This document shows, piece by piece, positions 28,299 to 39,115 of a stretch of DNA of 64,000 nt. The translations under genes were made by a program, and so were the position numbers. Position 1 is the first letter of the stretch. Each line of letters begins with the position of its first letter. The notes below the pieces were generated by a model. That model did no database searches. It worked only from the letters and a program-made list of their open reading frames with translations, and was not told the origin of the DNA. This stretch comes from an uncultured Chloroflexales bacterium (GTDB lineage: Bacteria; Chloroflexota; Chloroflexia; Chloroflexales; Chloroflexaceae): the NCBI GenBank assembly GCA_937967405.1, contig CALCJV010000031.1, forward strand, positions 22,523-86,522, given 5' to 3'.

Positions 28299-29303
28299 TT
28301 ACCAATAGAAGGCGCGATGTTCCTGATAGAAAGCGAGCGTGCGCTGCAAGCCCTCGCGCAGGCTGATCGTGGGTTGCCAGCCGAGTCGTCCTTGGATTAG
28401 GCGATAGTCGCCGTAGTAATCGCCAATGTCAATCACTTTACGTTCGGGCGGAAAGGGCACAAGTTCATAGCTACCGCTGCCGTGAATGGCAATCAGCAGT
28501 TCGGCAAGGTTGCGGAGATTGATCGTCTCGTGGCTGCCCAAATTAAACACCTGCCCGTCGGCTTCGGGGCTAGCGGCCGCGAGCAACAGCGCATTCACAC
28601 AATCGTCAATGTAGGTGAAGTCGCGCATCTGCAAGCCATCGCCAAAGACAAGGATTGGCTCGCCATCGAGCACCCGCTTGAGCCAGATGCCGAGAAAGGT
28701 CTGGCGGGCATCTTTCACGCGCATACGTGGGCCATAGGTGTTGGTCAGGCGTAATGCTGTAGCGCGGACTCCGTAGACGTTGTTGTAGACGATGTGATAC
28801 CACTCGCCCGCCATCTTGTTAATCCCGTTGACATCGGTGGGGTGCAGCAGATGGCGTTCATCTACGGGCAGGTAGTCGGGCTTGCCATAAATCTGGCGGG
28901 TACTGGCGTATACCACTTTGATGCTGCTGTTGTGATTGCGGCAGGCTTCGAGGATCGAAAGCTGGGCGCGGCAGTTGATTTCGAGATCAGTATAGGGATC
29001 ACTCATCGAGTCGAGGTGGCTAGTCTGTCCAGCGAGGTTGAAGAGGTAATCGTGCCCCTGCACGAGATAGTTCATCGAATACTGATCACGCACATCAGCA
29101 ATATTCACACGCACCTGCTCGGCAATCCCGTAAATGTTGCGGAGATTGCCACCGTAGGTGGGCACGAGTGAGTCAACGAGGGTTAGCTCTGCGCCATAGG
29201 CATGCAGGCGATGGGCGAGGTTGCTGCCGATAAAGCCAATCCCGCCGGTAATCAAGACCCGCGCTCCCCGAAAATGATGGTGCAGGCTCGCCGTCACGCT
29301 CAC
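28299..29303 (-). CDS. NAD-dependent epimerase/dehydratase (extended SDR)
   Basis: VLITGGIGFIGSNLAHRL, YASTRQIYGKP, LRLTNTYGPR, GDGLQMRDFTYIDDCVNALL. Confidence 0.93.
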   Translation of the reverse strand: MSVTASLHHHFRGARVLITGGIGFIGSNLAHRLHAYGAELTLVDSLVPTYGGNLRNIYGIAEQVRVNIADVRDQYSMNYLVQGHDYLFNLAGQTSHLDSMSDPYTDLEINCRAQLSILEACRNHNSSIKVVYASTRQIYGKPDYLPVDERHLLHPTDVNGINKMAGEWYHIVYNNVYGVRATALRLTNTYGPRMRVKDARQTFLGIWLKRVLDGEPILVFGDGLQMRDFTYIDDCVNALLLAAASPEADGQVFNLGSHETINLRNLAELLIAIHGSGSYELVPFPPERKVIDIGDYYGDYRLIQGRLGWQPTISLREGLQRTLAFYQEHRAFYW

Positions 29304-30103
29304 GAAACCTGCTCCTCAATGGGCTGTGGAGGGGTGCGGTGGGGCGTGTGAGTTTCCAGCGCGGCGCGGCGGCGGGCAATCTGGCGCATGTGCACGCGGC
29401 GGAGATTGAGTTTCCACCACAGCTGGAGCAGCTGGATGCCGGTGCGCCACAGGCGCGGGAAGTTGAAGAACTGGCTTTTGCCGTAGGCGCGGTGGTAGTG
29501 ATGCACCGGCACTTCAGCATAGCGAAAGCCGGCATCTTCAGTCTTTTTGACAAATTCGAGGCAGATTGTGCCGCTATCCGATTCGAGGTCAATCACCTCA
29601 AAGACGCTGCGTCGGATTAGGCGGAAATCGCAATCTACGTCTTTCAGGCGTAGGCCGAAGAGCGTCTTCACGAGGCGGTTGTATACGCGCCCAATGATGA
29701 TGCGGTGCAGGGGATCGCTGCGGTCAATTTTCCAGCCATTGACAATATCTACATCATCGCGCATAGCGGGCAAGAGCAGCTTTAGCTCACGCGGATCGTA
29801 CTGGGCATCGCCATCGGTGTAGAAGATGAGGTCGCGGGTGGCACTGGCAAAGCCAACCCGCAACGCGCCGCCATAGCCGAGCGGCTGGCGATGGGTAAGT
29901 AGGCGCAGGCGCGGGTAGTGCAGCGCAAGCTCCTCAAGCACCTCAACGGTGTAGTCGGTGCTGCCATTCTCAACGACGATGACTTCGAAATCATCGGTCA
30001 GCTCTTCGAGGGTTTTATAGACGGTGATCACCATGCTGGCAATCGTGCCCGCATCGTTGTAGGCGGGGAAAAATGCGCTGATACTGGGGCTTGGCTTCAT
30101 CAC
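29300..30103 (-). CDS. Glycosyltransferase family 2 (polyprenyl-phosphate type)
   Basis: ISAFFPAYNDAGTIASMV, EVIVVENGSTDYT, YGGALRVGFASATRDLIFYTDGDAQYDPRE; ATGA overlap with the epimerase. Confidence 0.93.
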   Translation of the reverse strand: MMKPSPSISAFFPAYNDAGTIASMVITVYKTLEELTDDFEVIVVENGSTDYTVEVLEELALHYPRLRLLTHRQPLGYGGALRVGFASATRDLIFYTDGDAQYDPRELKLLLPAMRDDVDIVNGWKIDRSDPLHRIIIGRVYNRLVKTLFGLRLKDVDCDFRLIRRSVFEVIDLESDSGTICLEFVKKTEDAGFRYAEVPVHHYHRAYGKSQFFNFPRLWRTGIQLLQLWWKLNLRRVHMRQIARRRAALETHTPHRTPPQPIEEQVS

Positions 30104-30286
30104 GGTTCCTTACCTGCTGGTTGGTTCTGCTCGCAGATTATACTCGATCCCGCGCCTCTTGTGCAATGTGGGGATGGGGATCATTATGGGTGAGGACTGG
30201 CTAGCGGAACTGATGGTCTCCTGCCAATGTGAGGAGCCACTGGTGCAGCAGGTGCGCGGGATTTGTCTAGCCTTGCCCCCGATGTA

Positions 30287-30295
30287 TGCTACAAT
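30287..30295 (+). promoter_or_regulatory. Extended -10 promoter element (TGCTACAAT) upstream of gpmI
   Basis: TATGCTACAATGG about 80 nt upstream of the gpmI ATG. Confidence 0.45.
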
Positions 30296-30376
30296 GGCCG
30301 CAGACGATTGGCAGGAGACGCTACCTGCTACCCATGCTATCACGAGTATACCTAATATGCGAGGAGGAGAGCCGCG

Positions 30377-32008
30377 ATGAGTGAGACCCGGCCGCGCCCG
30401 GTTGCCCTGATTATTATGGATGGTTGGGGGCTAGCTGAGCCAAGCCCGACCAATGGCGTGAGTCAGGCGGATACGCCCAATGTTGACCACTGGAGTGCCA
30501 CGTGTCCCTTTACCACGCTCGGTGCATCGGGCATGGATGTGGGGTTACCAGAGGGGCAAATTGGCAACTCGGAGGTTGGGCATCTCAATCTTGGGGCGGG
30601 CTTGGTGGTCTATCAAGATTACACCCGCATCAACAAATCCATCAGCGACGGCGATTTTTTTACCAATCCGGCACTGGTGGGGGCGATCCAGCATGCCCGG
30701 CAGCATGGCAGCAAACTGCACCTAATGGGCTTGTTTGGGCCCGGCGGAGTGCATGCCCACCAAGATCACCTGCACGCACTGCTCCAGCTCGCCCAGCAGC
30801 ACCGCTTCGAGCGGGTGTACGTCCACCTGTTTCTGGATGGGCGCGACGTGTTGCCACGCAGTGCAATTGATTTTCTGCCCGCTCTTGAGCAGGCGATCCA
30901 AGCAACGGGAGTCGGTACGATTGCAACGGTTATGGGGCGCTACTATGCGATGGATCGGGACAAACGCTGGGAGCGCACCGGACGGGCGTATGCTGCGTTG
31001 GTGGATGGCGTAGGCACACCGTTTGCCAGTGCGCGGGCGGCGATTGAAGCCTCGTATGCGGCTGATGTGAGCGATGAGTTTATGTTGCCGGCGATCATCC
31101 AGCTCGCGGGCCAGCCAGTGGCAACGGTGCAGGCCGGCGATGCCATTATCTTTACCAACTTCCGCCCAGATCGCGGGCGGCAGCTGACGCAAGCCTTTGT
31201 GCTGCCCGATCTAGATGCGCGTGTGCAAGCCCACTATCAACAGCAGGCCGCCGAAGGGCAAGCCCTCCCAGCCCAAATCTGGCAGCGGGGGGCCATGGTG
31301 GATGATCTCTATTTTGTAACTATGACGCGCTATGAGGAAGGCTTACCGGTGCAGATTGCCTACCCGCCGCACAATGTCGAGCACCCGATGGCCGAGATCG
31401 TCAGCAGTGCTGGGTTGCGCCAATTCCACATCGCTGAGACCGAGAAGTATCCCCACGTGACCTTCTTTTTCAATGGGCGGCGCGAGGAGCCGTTTGTTGG
31501 TGAAGATCGCGTGCTCGTGCCATCGCCCAAAGTAGCCACCTACGATCTGCAACCAGAGATGAGTGCAGCGGGAGTGACTGAAGAGCTGCTCAAGGTGATT
31601 GCTGCGGATGAGTATGATTTCATCATTGCCAACTACGCCAACCCAGATATGGTGGGGCACACGGGCGTACCCGCAGCAATCATCAAGGCGTGCAGCACCG
31701 TAGATGCGGCATTGGGGCAGGTAGTGCCAGCGATTGTGGCACGCGGCGGGGCAGCTCTGATTATTGCCGATCATGGCAATGCTGAGATGATGGTAGACCC
31801 AGAGACAGGTGGCCCGCACACGGCCCACACGACCAATCCTGTGCCGTGCATTCTGGTGGCAGCGAATGGCTTGGGCTTGGGTAAAGGTGAGATTACGCTG
31901 CGGAGTGGTGGGCGGCTAGCGGATGTGGTGCCAACCCTGCTCGATCTGATGGGCTTGCCGCCTGCGCCAGAGATGACGGGCGCAAGCCTGATCGTGCGTG
32001 GGGGGTAG
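30377..32008 (+). CDS. gpmI: 2,3-bisphosphoglycerate-independent phosphoglycerate mutase
   Basis: LIIMDGWGLAEP, GQIGNSEVGHLNLGAGLVVYQDYTRIN, HLFLDGRDVLP, NYANPDMVGHTG, IADHGNAEMM. Confidence 0.97.
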   Translation: MSETRPRPVALIIMDGWGLAEPSPTNGVSQADTPNVDHWSATCPFTTLGASGMDVGLPEGQIGNSEVGHLNLGAGLVVYQDYTRINKSISDGDFFTNPALVGAIQHARQHGSKLHLMGLFGPGGVHAHQDHLHALLQLAQQHRFERVYVHLFLDGRDVLPRSAIDFLPALEQAIQATGVGTIATVMGRYYAMDRDKRWERTGRAYAALVDGVGTPFASARAAIEASYAADVSDEFMLPAIIQLAGQPVATVQAGDAIIFTNFRPDRGRQLTQAFVLPDLDARVQAHYQQQAAEGQALPAQIWQRGAMVDDLYFVTMTRYEEGLPVQIAYPPHNVEHPMAEIVSSAGLRQFHIAETEKYPHVTFFFNGRREEPFVGEDRVLVPSPKVATYDLQPEMSAAGVTEELLKVIAADEYDFIIANYANPDMVGHTGVPAAIIKACSTVDAALGQVVPAIVARGGAALIIADHGNAEMMVDPETGGPHTAHTTNPVPCILVAANGLGLGKGEITLRSGGRLADVVPTLLDLMGLPPAPEMTGASLIVRGG

Positions 32009-32010
32009 GG

Positions 32011-34049
<2,039 letters not shown>

Positions 34050-34098
34050 AGCGCACTGCTTTCGTTCGGGGGGATGAGTTTGGATCAGGATAAGCTAC

Positions 34099-34107
34099 AG
34101 TATACCA
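34099..34107 (-). promoter_or_regulatory. Extended -10 promoter element (TGGTATACT)
   Basis: Minus-strand TGGTATACT 50 nt upstream of the AAA ATPase start. Confidence 0.5.
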
Positions 34108-34113
34108 GAGTTT

Positions 34114-35919
34114 CTATTCCCCCCGCACCACAAGCGGCACATACACGCGCTGCACGGGAGCGGCGATCCGCAGCGGCAGTGGCACCGGGAGGAGCGGCCC
34201 CCACACCCCATCTGCCGTTTGCCCGCGCAGCAGCAAGACCGGCACATCGCGCACAGGGGTGGTGTTGCTTAGTGGGGACGTGCGTGATAAGCACGTCGCG
34301 CCCTGCTGGCACTGGGCCTGCACCTCTGCTAGTGGCAGCACCACCTGCCATACGTCAGGGGTGGTGGGCTGCAATGGGTATGCCCTACCCCCGCGCCAGT
34401 GGGCCTGCCCGATGTACAGCTCGGCGGCGGTAAGCGGATCGGTTGCGTCAAGCGTCATGGTTACCGTGAGGCGGGTAGTGTCGCTGATGATGCTGAGTTG
34501 CTCGGCGGTGAGGTGGATTCCGGCGGGCATCGTGTAGGGCGCGGCGGTCACCTGCAAGCCATACCGCAGCGCAGCGAGATTGCGCCCCCAGAAGTTGCCG
34601 CCCTCGCGGGGGTAGTTGTCCATACATGCAAAGGGGGGCATAAAGCCGCCACACTGCCCATACATTGGTCCGACCTCATAGGTGTAGGAGGGTACGCCTA
34701 GCTCGGCATAGGCCCAGTCATCCGTTGTACCCGAAGTGGGATAGAGGCTCACACTCTGCGCGGGGGTGTAGCCATTCAGAGCGGCCATGCGCCGCCCAAG
34801 CCGCTCCAAGCCTTCCGCATTGGGGGCGGGCGCGGTGCTACTGCCCCACGGCCAGAGGACAAGATCGGAGTAGGAGTGCAGCGTGATAATGACACCGGTG
34901 GTGTCCTCTGGGGCAGCTACCCCATCGGCGGGGCGCGGGGACTCGGCGGGGCGCGGGTAGAGCTGGCGTAGCAAGTCTTGAATGGCTTGGGTCTCTGGCT
35001 CTGAGGCGGGCGCATGACCGGGATAGGTTTGGCTGCACGGGTTGGTGAAGGGCGTATCCACCGTGCCCCAACGATAGCCAAAGTTGCGGTTCAAATCCAC
35101 GCCGCCTTGATTGCCGATGGTGGGTGGCTCCGCGCAGACGGCGGAGCGGGTCAGGTTACGGTTCTTACGCTGGAGGAGTTCGCGCTCGGCAAGGCGGTAG
35201 CCATCTGGGTTGACAAGGGGTACAAGCACCACATCGTAGGCATCCAGCAGCCACGTTGCTTCTGCATCGGTGCCATAGCCTGCGAGCAGGTATTCGGCAA
35301 AGCGCAGAGCAATCTCAGTACTGGCGATCTCACGCGGATGGATCGCAGCCATCAGGAAAAAGACCGGCTTCGAGATCGGGGCGGTGCTGGTGAGCGATAG
35401 GGTGGGTGTGAGTGGGCTATGCACGTGCAAGGCCCAGAGATCGTGCCCCGCTGTGCCGCCCGATTGTTGTTTCGCCCACGAGTCGCCGTAATCTTGCAGG
35501 TGGGTGAGGTTGGGGTATTGGGCCGTGAGGTTCCGCAGATCACGCTCAATTTCAGCAGTCGTCCGGTAGCCGCCCAGAAAGGGCTGGAGGCGGGCGGCCG
35601 TGAGCAGCTCGGTTTGCACGGCATCAATGCGGATCGCCCAGCCAGCAGCCAGCAGGCGATTGTATTCATCTGGGGTGACCAGCGCAAACAGATCGGCACC
35701 ATCGCGCATCTCCAGCACATCTACCCCAGTTGCCACCAAGCGGGCAGCGACTAGCGGGGTAGGCGCGTGGATGCGGACAACAAACAAATCTGCATCAGCA
35801 TCCACGGCGGGGGTGGCCGTGAGGGGCTGGAGCAGGGTGGCAATGACCACCATCTGAAAGAGAACCACTGCGCTGATAAACAAGAATAGGCGGGTAGGGC
35901 GCGAATGGATTACGACCAA
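34114..35919 (-). CDS. Secreted M14-family zinc carboxypeptidase
   Basis: N-terminal TM/signal; AAIHPREIASTE (HxxE), GVDLNRNFGYRWG, ITLHSYSDLVLWPWG, YTYEVGP. Confidence 0.9.
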   Translation of the reverse strand: MVVIHSRPTRLFLFISAVVLFQMVVIATLLQPLTATPAVDADADLFVVRIHAPTPLVAARLVATGVDVLEMRDGADLFALVTPDEYNRLLAAGWAIRIDAVQTELLTAARLQPFLGGYRTTAEIERDLRNLTAQYPNLTHLQDYGDSWAKQQSGGTAGHDLWALHVHSPLTPTLSLTSTAPISKPVFFLMAAIHPREIASTEIALRFAEYLLAGYGTDAEATWLLDAYDVVLVPLVNPDGYRLAERELLQRKNRNLTRSAVCAEPPTIGNQGGVDLNRNFGYRWGTVDTPFTNPCSQTYPGHAPASEPETQAIQDLLRQLYPRPAESPRPADGVAAPEDTTGVIITLHSYSDLVLWPWGSSTAPAPNAEGLERLGRRMAALNGYTPAQSVSLYPTSGTTDDWAYAELGVPSYTYEVGPMYGQCGGFMPPFACMDNYPREGGNFWGRNLAALRYGLQVTAAPYTMPAGIHLTAEQLSIISDTTRLTVTMTLDATDPLTAAELYIGQAHWRGGRAYPLQPTTPDVWQVVLPLAEVQAQCQQGATCLSRTSPLSNTTPVRDVPVLLLRGQTADGVWGPLLPVPLPLRIAAPVQRVYVPLVVRGE

Positions 35920-38900
35920 TGATCAATCTCCTCAATGGCGGCCGATAGGGTATCAAGGAGAGCTGGGCCACCGAGTAGCGCAAAGATCGGCGCAGCACTT
36001 GGCAATACGCGGAAGAGATCATCGCGCCCATACAGGGCAACCTGCATGCTTGCACCGAGTTCAGCAAAGGCCGTCTGCGGATCGCTTGCGGCGGCGTAGC
36101 GGGCCAGCGCAAGGTGCGTGCGGGCTTGGTCGAGTGGTTCAGACATCGTGGAGATGAGGCTCCGAGCCTGTGCCAGATCATCGGGCCTACCGTGTTCGAT
36201 CAAGGCGGCGGCAATCACAGCGAGCACGCGGCTGCGTTGCTGGAGCGTTAGGGTGTGATGGTCGCTATCAAGCAGGGACTGGGCCGCCGCCGTGTTGCCA
36301 CTGGCAACTAGTGCGGGGGCCGCCATCGTGATAGCGCGGATGTACTCATCTGGCACAATGATTGCCGCAAGGCTCTCCATTGCCTCAAGGGGCGCATCGG
36401 AGCGGGCCCGTGCAATCGCCAGATCAGCAAGGGCCCGATCCCGTTCGCGGGCCGCACTGATCTGCATGGCTATCGCGTGTGCCTGTGCCCATTCCTGTCG
36501 TTCGGCCAGTAGGTGGGTCAGCTCATCCAAAGTCCAGTCCCGTTCATCCAGATCGGCTAGGGCTTGGGCCGCCGCAATGCCATCCGCCAGATCGCCACGC
36601 TGGGCAAGAGCCACCGCCACCCGTGAAAGGGCCCGATCTTGCTCCTCGCCGGTGGGCAGTTGCTGCGCGACTTCGTAGGCTTTGGCGCGGTTGCCGAGCG
36701 CGGCATAGGCGGCGGCGAGCATCGCCACGAGGGGCACGCGCACCTCACGCGGCAGGCGGTTAATCACGGAGGTGGCTTGCTCTAGGGCCAGCATAGCTAC
36801 CAATCCTTCAAGGCGCAGGCGCAGATCGAGCAGGGCCGATACCCGCACAGCCACATCCTGAATCCGCCCGGCTACTGCAAGTGCATCGCCGTCTTTGTCG
36901 GCATCAGCGAGGGCTTGCGCGAGCTGCGCGCGCCCACGATCCTGTTGGGTAGGGGTGGGCAGTTGTTCAATGCGGGCAATCGCAGCTTCTTCGTCGTGGG
37001 CAGCTAGGTCGCAGGCTAATTCGATCACGGCCCACGAACGGGCGGTTTCGAGGGCTACCGTACTTAAGAGCGCATCGGGGTCGTCAGTTACACCCATTCG
37101 GGCCAACCGCACGACAACTTCCGACTGGGCCCACGCCTGCATGCTGGTATGCTCGATCTGGTCGGCAAGCTGTTGGGCCGCGGCATACTGTTCGTGCTGC
37201 AAAAGCCAGCGCATAATCTCGGTTTCGAGTGCCCCGCGCCGTTCAACGTGGGCAATCCGGCGAGCAATCTGCAACGCCACCCCAACATCGGTGTGCTGCA
37301 AGGCGGTGCGGGCGAGTTCGGTGTGCAGAGTATCGCGCTGTTCGTGCCACGTCGCCGGAAACTTCAGCTCCTCAATATCGAGGGCTTGCGAGAGCAGGCG
37401 CATCGCAGAGGTACGCATTCGCAGGGTATAACACGCCTCGCCAACTTGACGTAACACGAGAGCTTTCGGGTGGGCATCGGGCAGTTGCTCGATCAACGTC
37501 TGCACGCGGCGCAAGCCCGTTTCGCGGCCGAGCCGTTCAACAGCGATATGCAGCGCGTGGGTGGCGGCATCGGGCGGCATCGTCTGGGACAGGGCGATCA
37601 AGGAGCCAGTGAGGGTGGCCGCCCGCACGAGCCGCACAACATCACCCGCGTGCGCGGCATCGCGTAGCTCCCACGCGGCATCGTGGGCCGCATCAAGCAG
37701 GCTGCTGGTGCGCCGTTCTTGGGCCCGGACCCATGCTCGCTGGGTTACATAGGGCAACAGCGCGGCCCGCTGGGGAGGGTGGCTTAGGGCGGCGTGACGC
37801 GAGAATTGCCGTGCAAGGTAGTGCCCGACTGGATTCAGGCTGGATGATGCCGCACTAGGCGTGTTGGTGGGGCTACTGCCGAGTGAGCCATCCCGCTCAA
37901 AGACGTGGAGTGCAGTGCGGGCAAGGGTGGCATGCATCGCCGCGAGTGCGTCGGGGGCGTGGGTATCAATAAAACTGCGTAGGCTCCAGTGATCCAGACT
38001 GACGTGGGTGGTGGTAAGCTGCACCAAGCCTAGTTGTTGCCACTGGCTGAGGGTGGGCTGTGGATCGAATTGGAGTACCTGCTGACACAGGGCAAGCGGG
38101 AGTGGCTCACCAGCTGCACCGAGCAGCAGCGCGAGGCGTTGCTCCTGCACAGGGAGGTGTTGCCACCACACGGCATACAGGGCGGATAGCTCTGGGCGCA
38201 CCTGTTCCGAAGTGAGCATGCCCGCCTGCACCATCTGGTAGGCTAGCCGCAGATGCAGGAGATTGCCCTGCGCGGCGGTAATAAGGGGCATCATATCGGC
38301 ACTGGTGCAGCCCATCCGCAGGAGCAGCTGCGATTGATCGCGTAGGCTGCCGCTGCCACGCTGGGGGAGGGTAATCTGCTCAAGCGGCAGAAACGGTAGC
38401 TCTGTGGTGGGCTGGGCCCCGATCACTAGCATACAGCCTTCTGGGAGGGTGTGCGGCAGCAGCAATGGCAGCGAACGCAAGGGCTGGGAAGGACAGGTAG
38501 GCAGATCAATCAGGATAATTAAGGGTCTGTCGGGCTTACACTGCACTGCCGCAACGAGCACCGCTTCAAGAGCGTGGGCATTAATCCGCGTGGCCGGTGG
38601 GATCAAGGGGACATCCAGATCATACAACGCGATGATCTGGGCGGCGAGGGCGGCTACGCCGTTGCCCTGATCCGCATCGGCAAACCAGAACGGCATGGGG
38701 CGCGTGCTGGCAAGATGAGCGAGGAGCGTGGTGATACCACTGCCGGGCGTACCTTCGAGCCGCACTACACCGGATTGCTGGCTCTGCAAGGCAACTTCGA
38801 GGCGGGTGAGCGGGAGGCGTTGCCCAGTGAAAGCAGGGGCGGTGCGCTGGATCAGGGCAACTTGCGCGTGGATGCTCGCCTGTACTGTTTGCAGCAGCAG

Positions 38901-38981
38901 CGGCATACGCTGAAGGGCTGCGACAGCTGGGGGCACAGGTTCCGGCAGTTGGTGTGCGGTCTGGTCGGTCTCAGTCATCAC
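35910..38981 (-). CDS. STAND-like NTPase-fold protein with helical repeat C-terminus and degenerate P-loop
   Basis: RLEGTPGSGITTLLAHLAS in the Walker A position, LIILIDLPTCP as Walker B-like, then about 600 aa of Ala/Leu-rich TPR-like repeats; overlaps the M14 gene start. Confidence 0.7.
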   Translation of the reverse strand: MMTETDQTAHQLPEPVPPAVAALQRMPLLLQTVQASIHAQVALIQRTAPAFTGQRLPLTRLEVALQSQQSGVVRLEGTPGSGITTLLAHLASTRPMPFWFADADQGNGVAALAAQIIALYDLDVPLIPPATRINAHALEAVLVAAVQCKPDRPLIILIDLPTCPSQPLRSLPLLLPHTLPEGCMLVIGAQPTTELPFLPLEQITLPQRGSGSLRDQSQLLLRMGCTSADMMPLITAAQGNLLHLRLAYQMVQAGMLTSEQVRPELSALYAVWWQHLPVQEQRLALLLGAAGEPLPLALCQQVLQFDPQPTLSQWQQLGLVQLTTTHVSLDHWSLRSFIDTHAPDALAAMHATLARTALHVFERDGSLGSSPTNTPSAASSSLNPVGHYLARQFSRHAALSHPPQRAALLPYVTQRAWVRAQERRTSSLLDAAHDAAWELRDAAHAGDVVRLVRAATLTGSLIALSQTMPPDAATHALHIAVERLGRETGLRRVQTLIEQLPDAHPKALVLRQVGEACYTLRMRTSAMRLLSQALDIEELKFPATWHEQRDTLHTELARTALQHTDVGVALQIARRIAHVERRGALETEIMRWLLQHEQYAAAQQLADQIEHTSMQAWAQSEVVVRLARMGVTDDPDALLSTVALETARSWAVIELACDLAAHDEEAAIARIEQLPTPTQQDRGRAQLAQALADADKDGDALAVAGRIQDVAVRVSALLDLRLRLEGLVAMLALEQATSVINRLPREVRVPLVAMLAAAYAALGNRAKAYEVAQQLPTGEEQDRALSRVAVALAQRGDLADGIAAAQALADLDERDWTLDELTHLLAERQEWAQAHAIAMQISAARERDRALADLAIARARSDAPLEAMESLAAIIVPDEYIRAITMAAPALVASGNTAAAQSLLDSDHHTLTLQQRSRVLAVIAAALIEHGRPDDLAQARSLISTMSEPLDQARTHLALARYAAASDPQTAFAELGASMQVALYGRDDLFRVLPSAAPIFALLGGPALLDTLSAAIEEIDHWS

Positions 38982-39106
38982 GGCGGATCCTTCTCTTGCG
39001 CTCAGTGGGGCGCAGCAATTCCTGTCGCCTGTGGTTTACTTCATCCTTCAACCTCATGATACCACAGCCATCACAGTTCGGCATCCACTCCATACTGCGT
39101 CAAGCA

Positions 39107-39115
39107 TGGTACAAT
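39107..39115 (+). promoter_or_regulatory. Extended -10 promoter element (TGGTACAAT)
   Basis: TGGTACAATG overlaps the annotated ATG of the next ORF, suggesting a slightly later start there. Confidence 0.35.
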
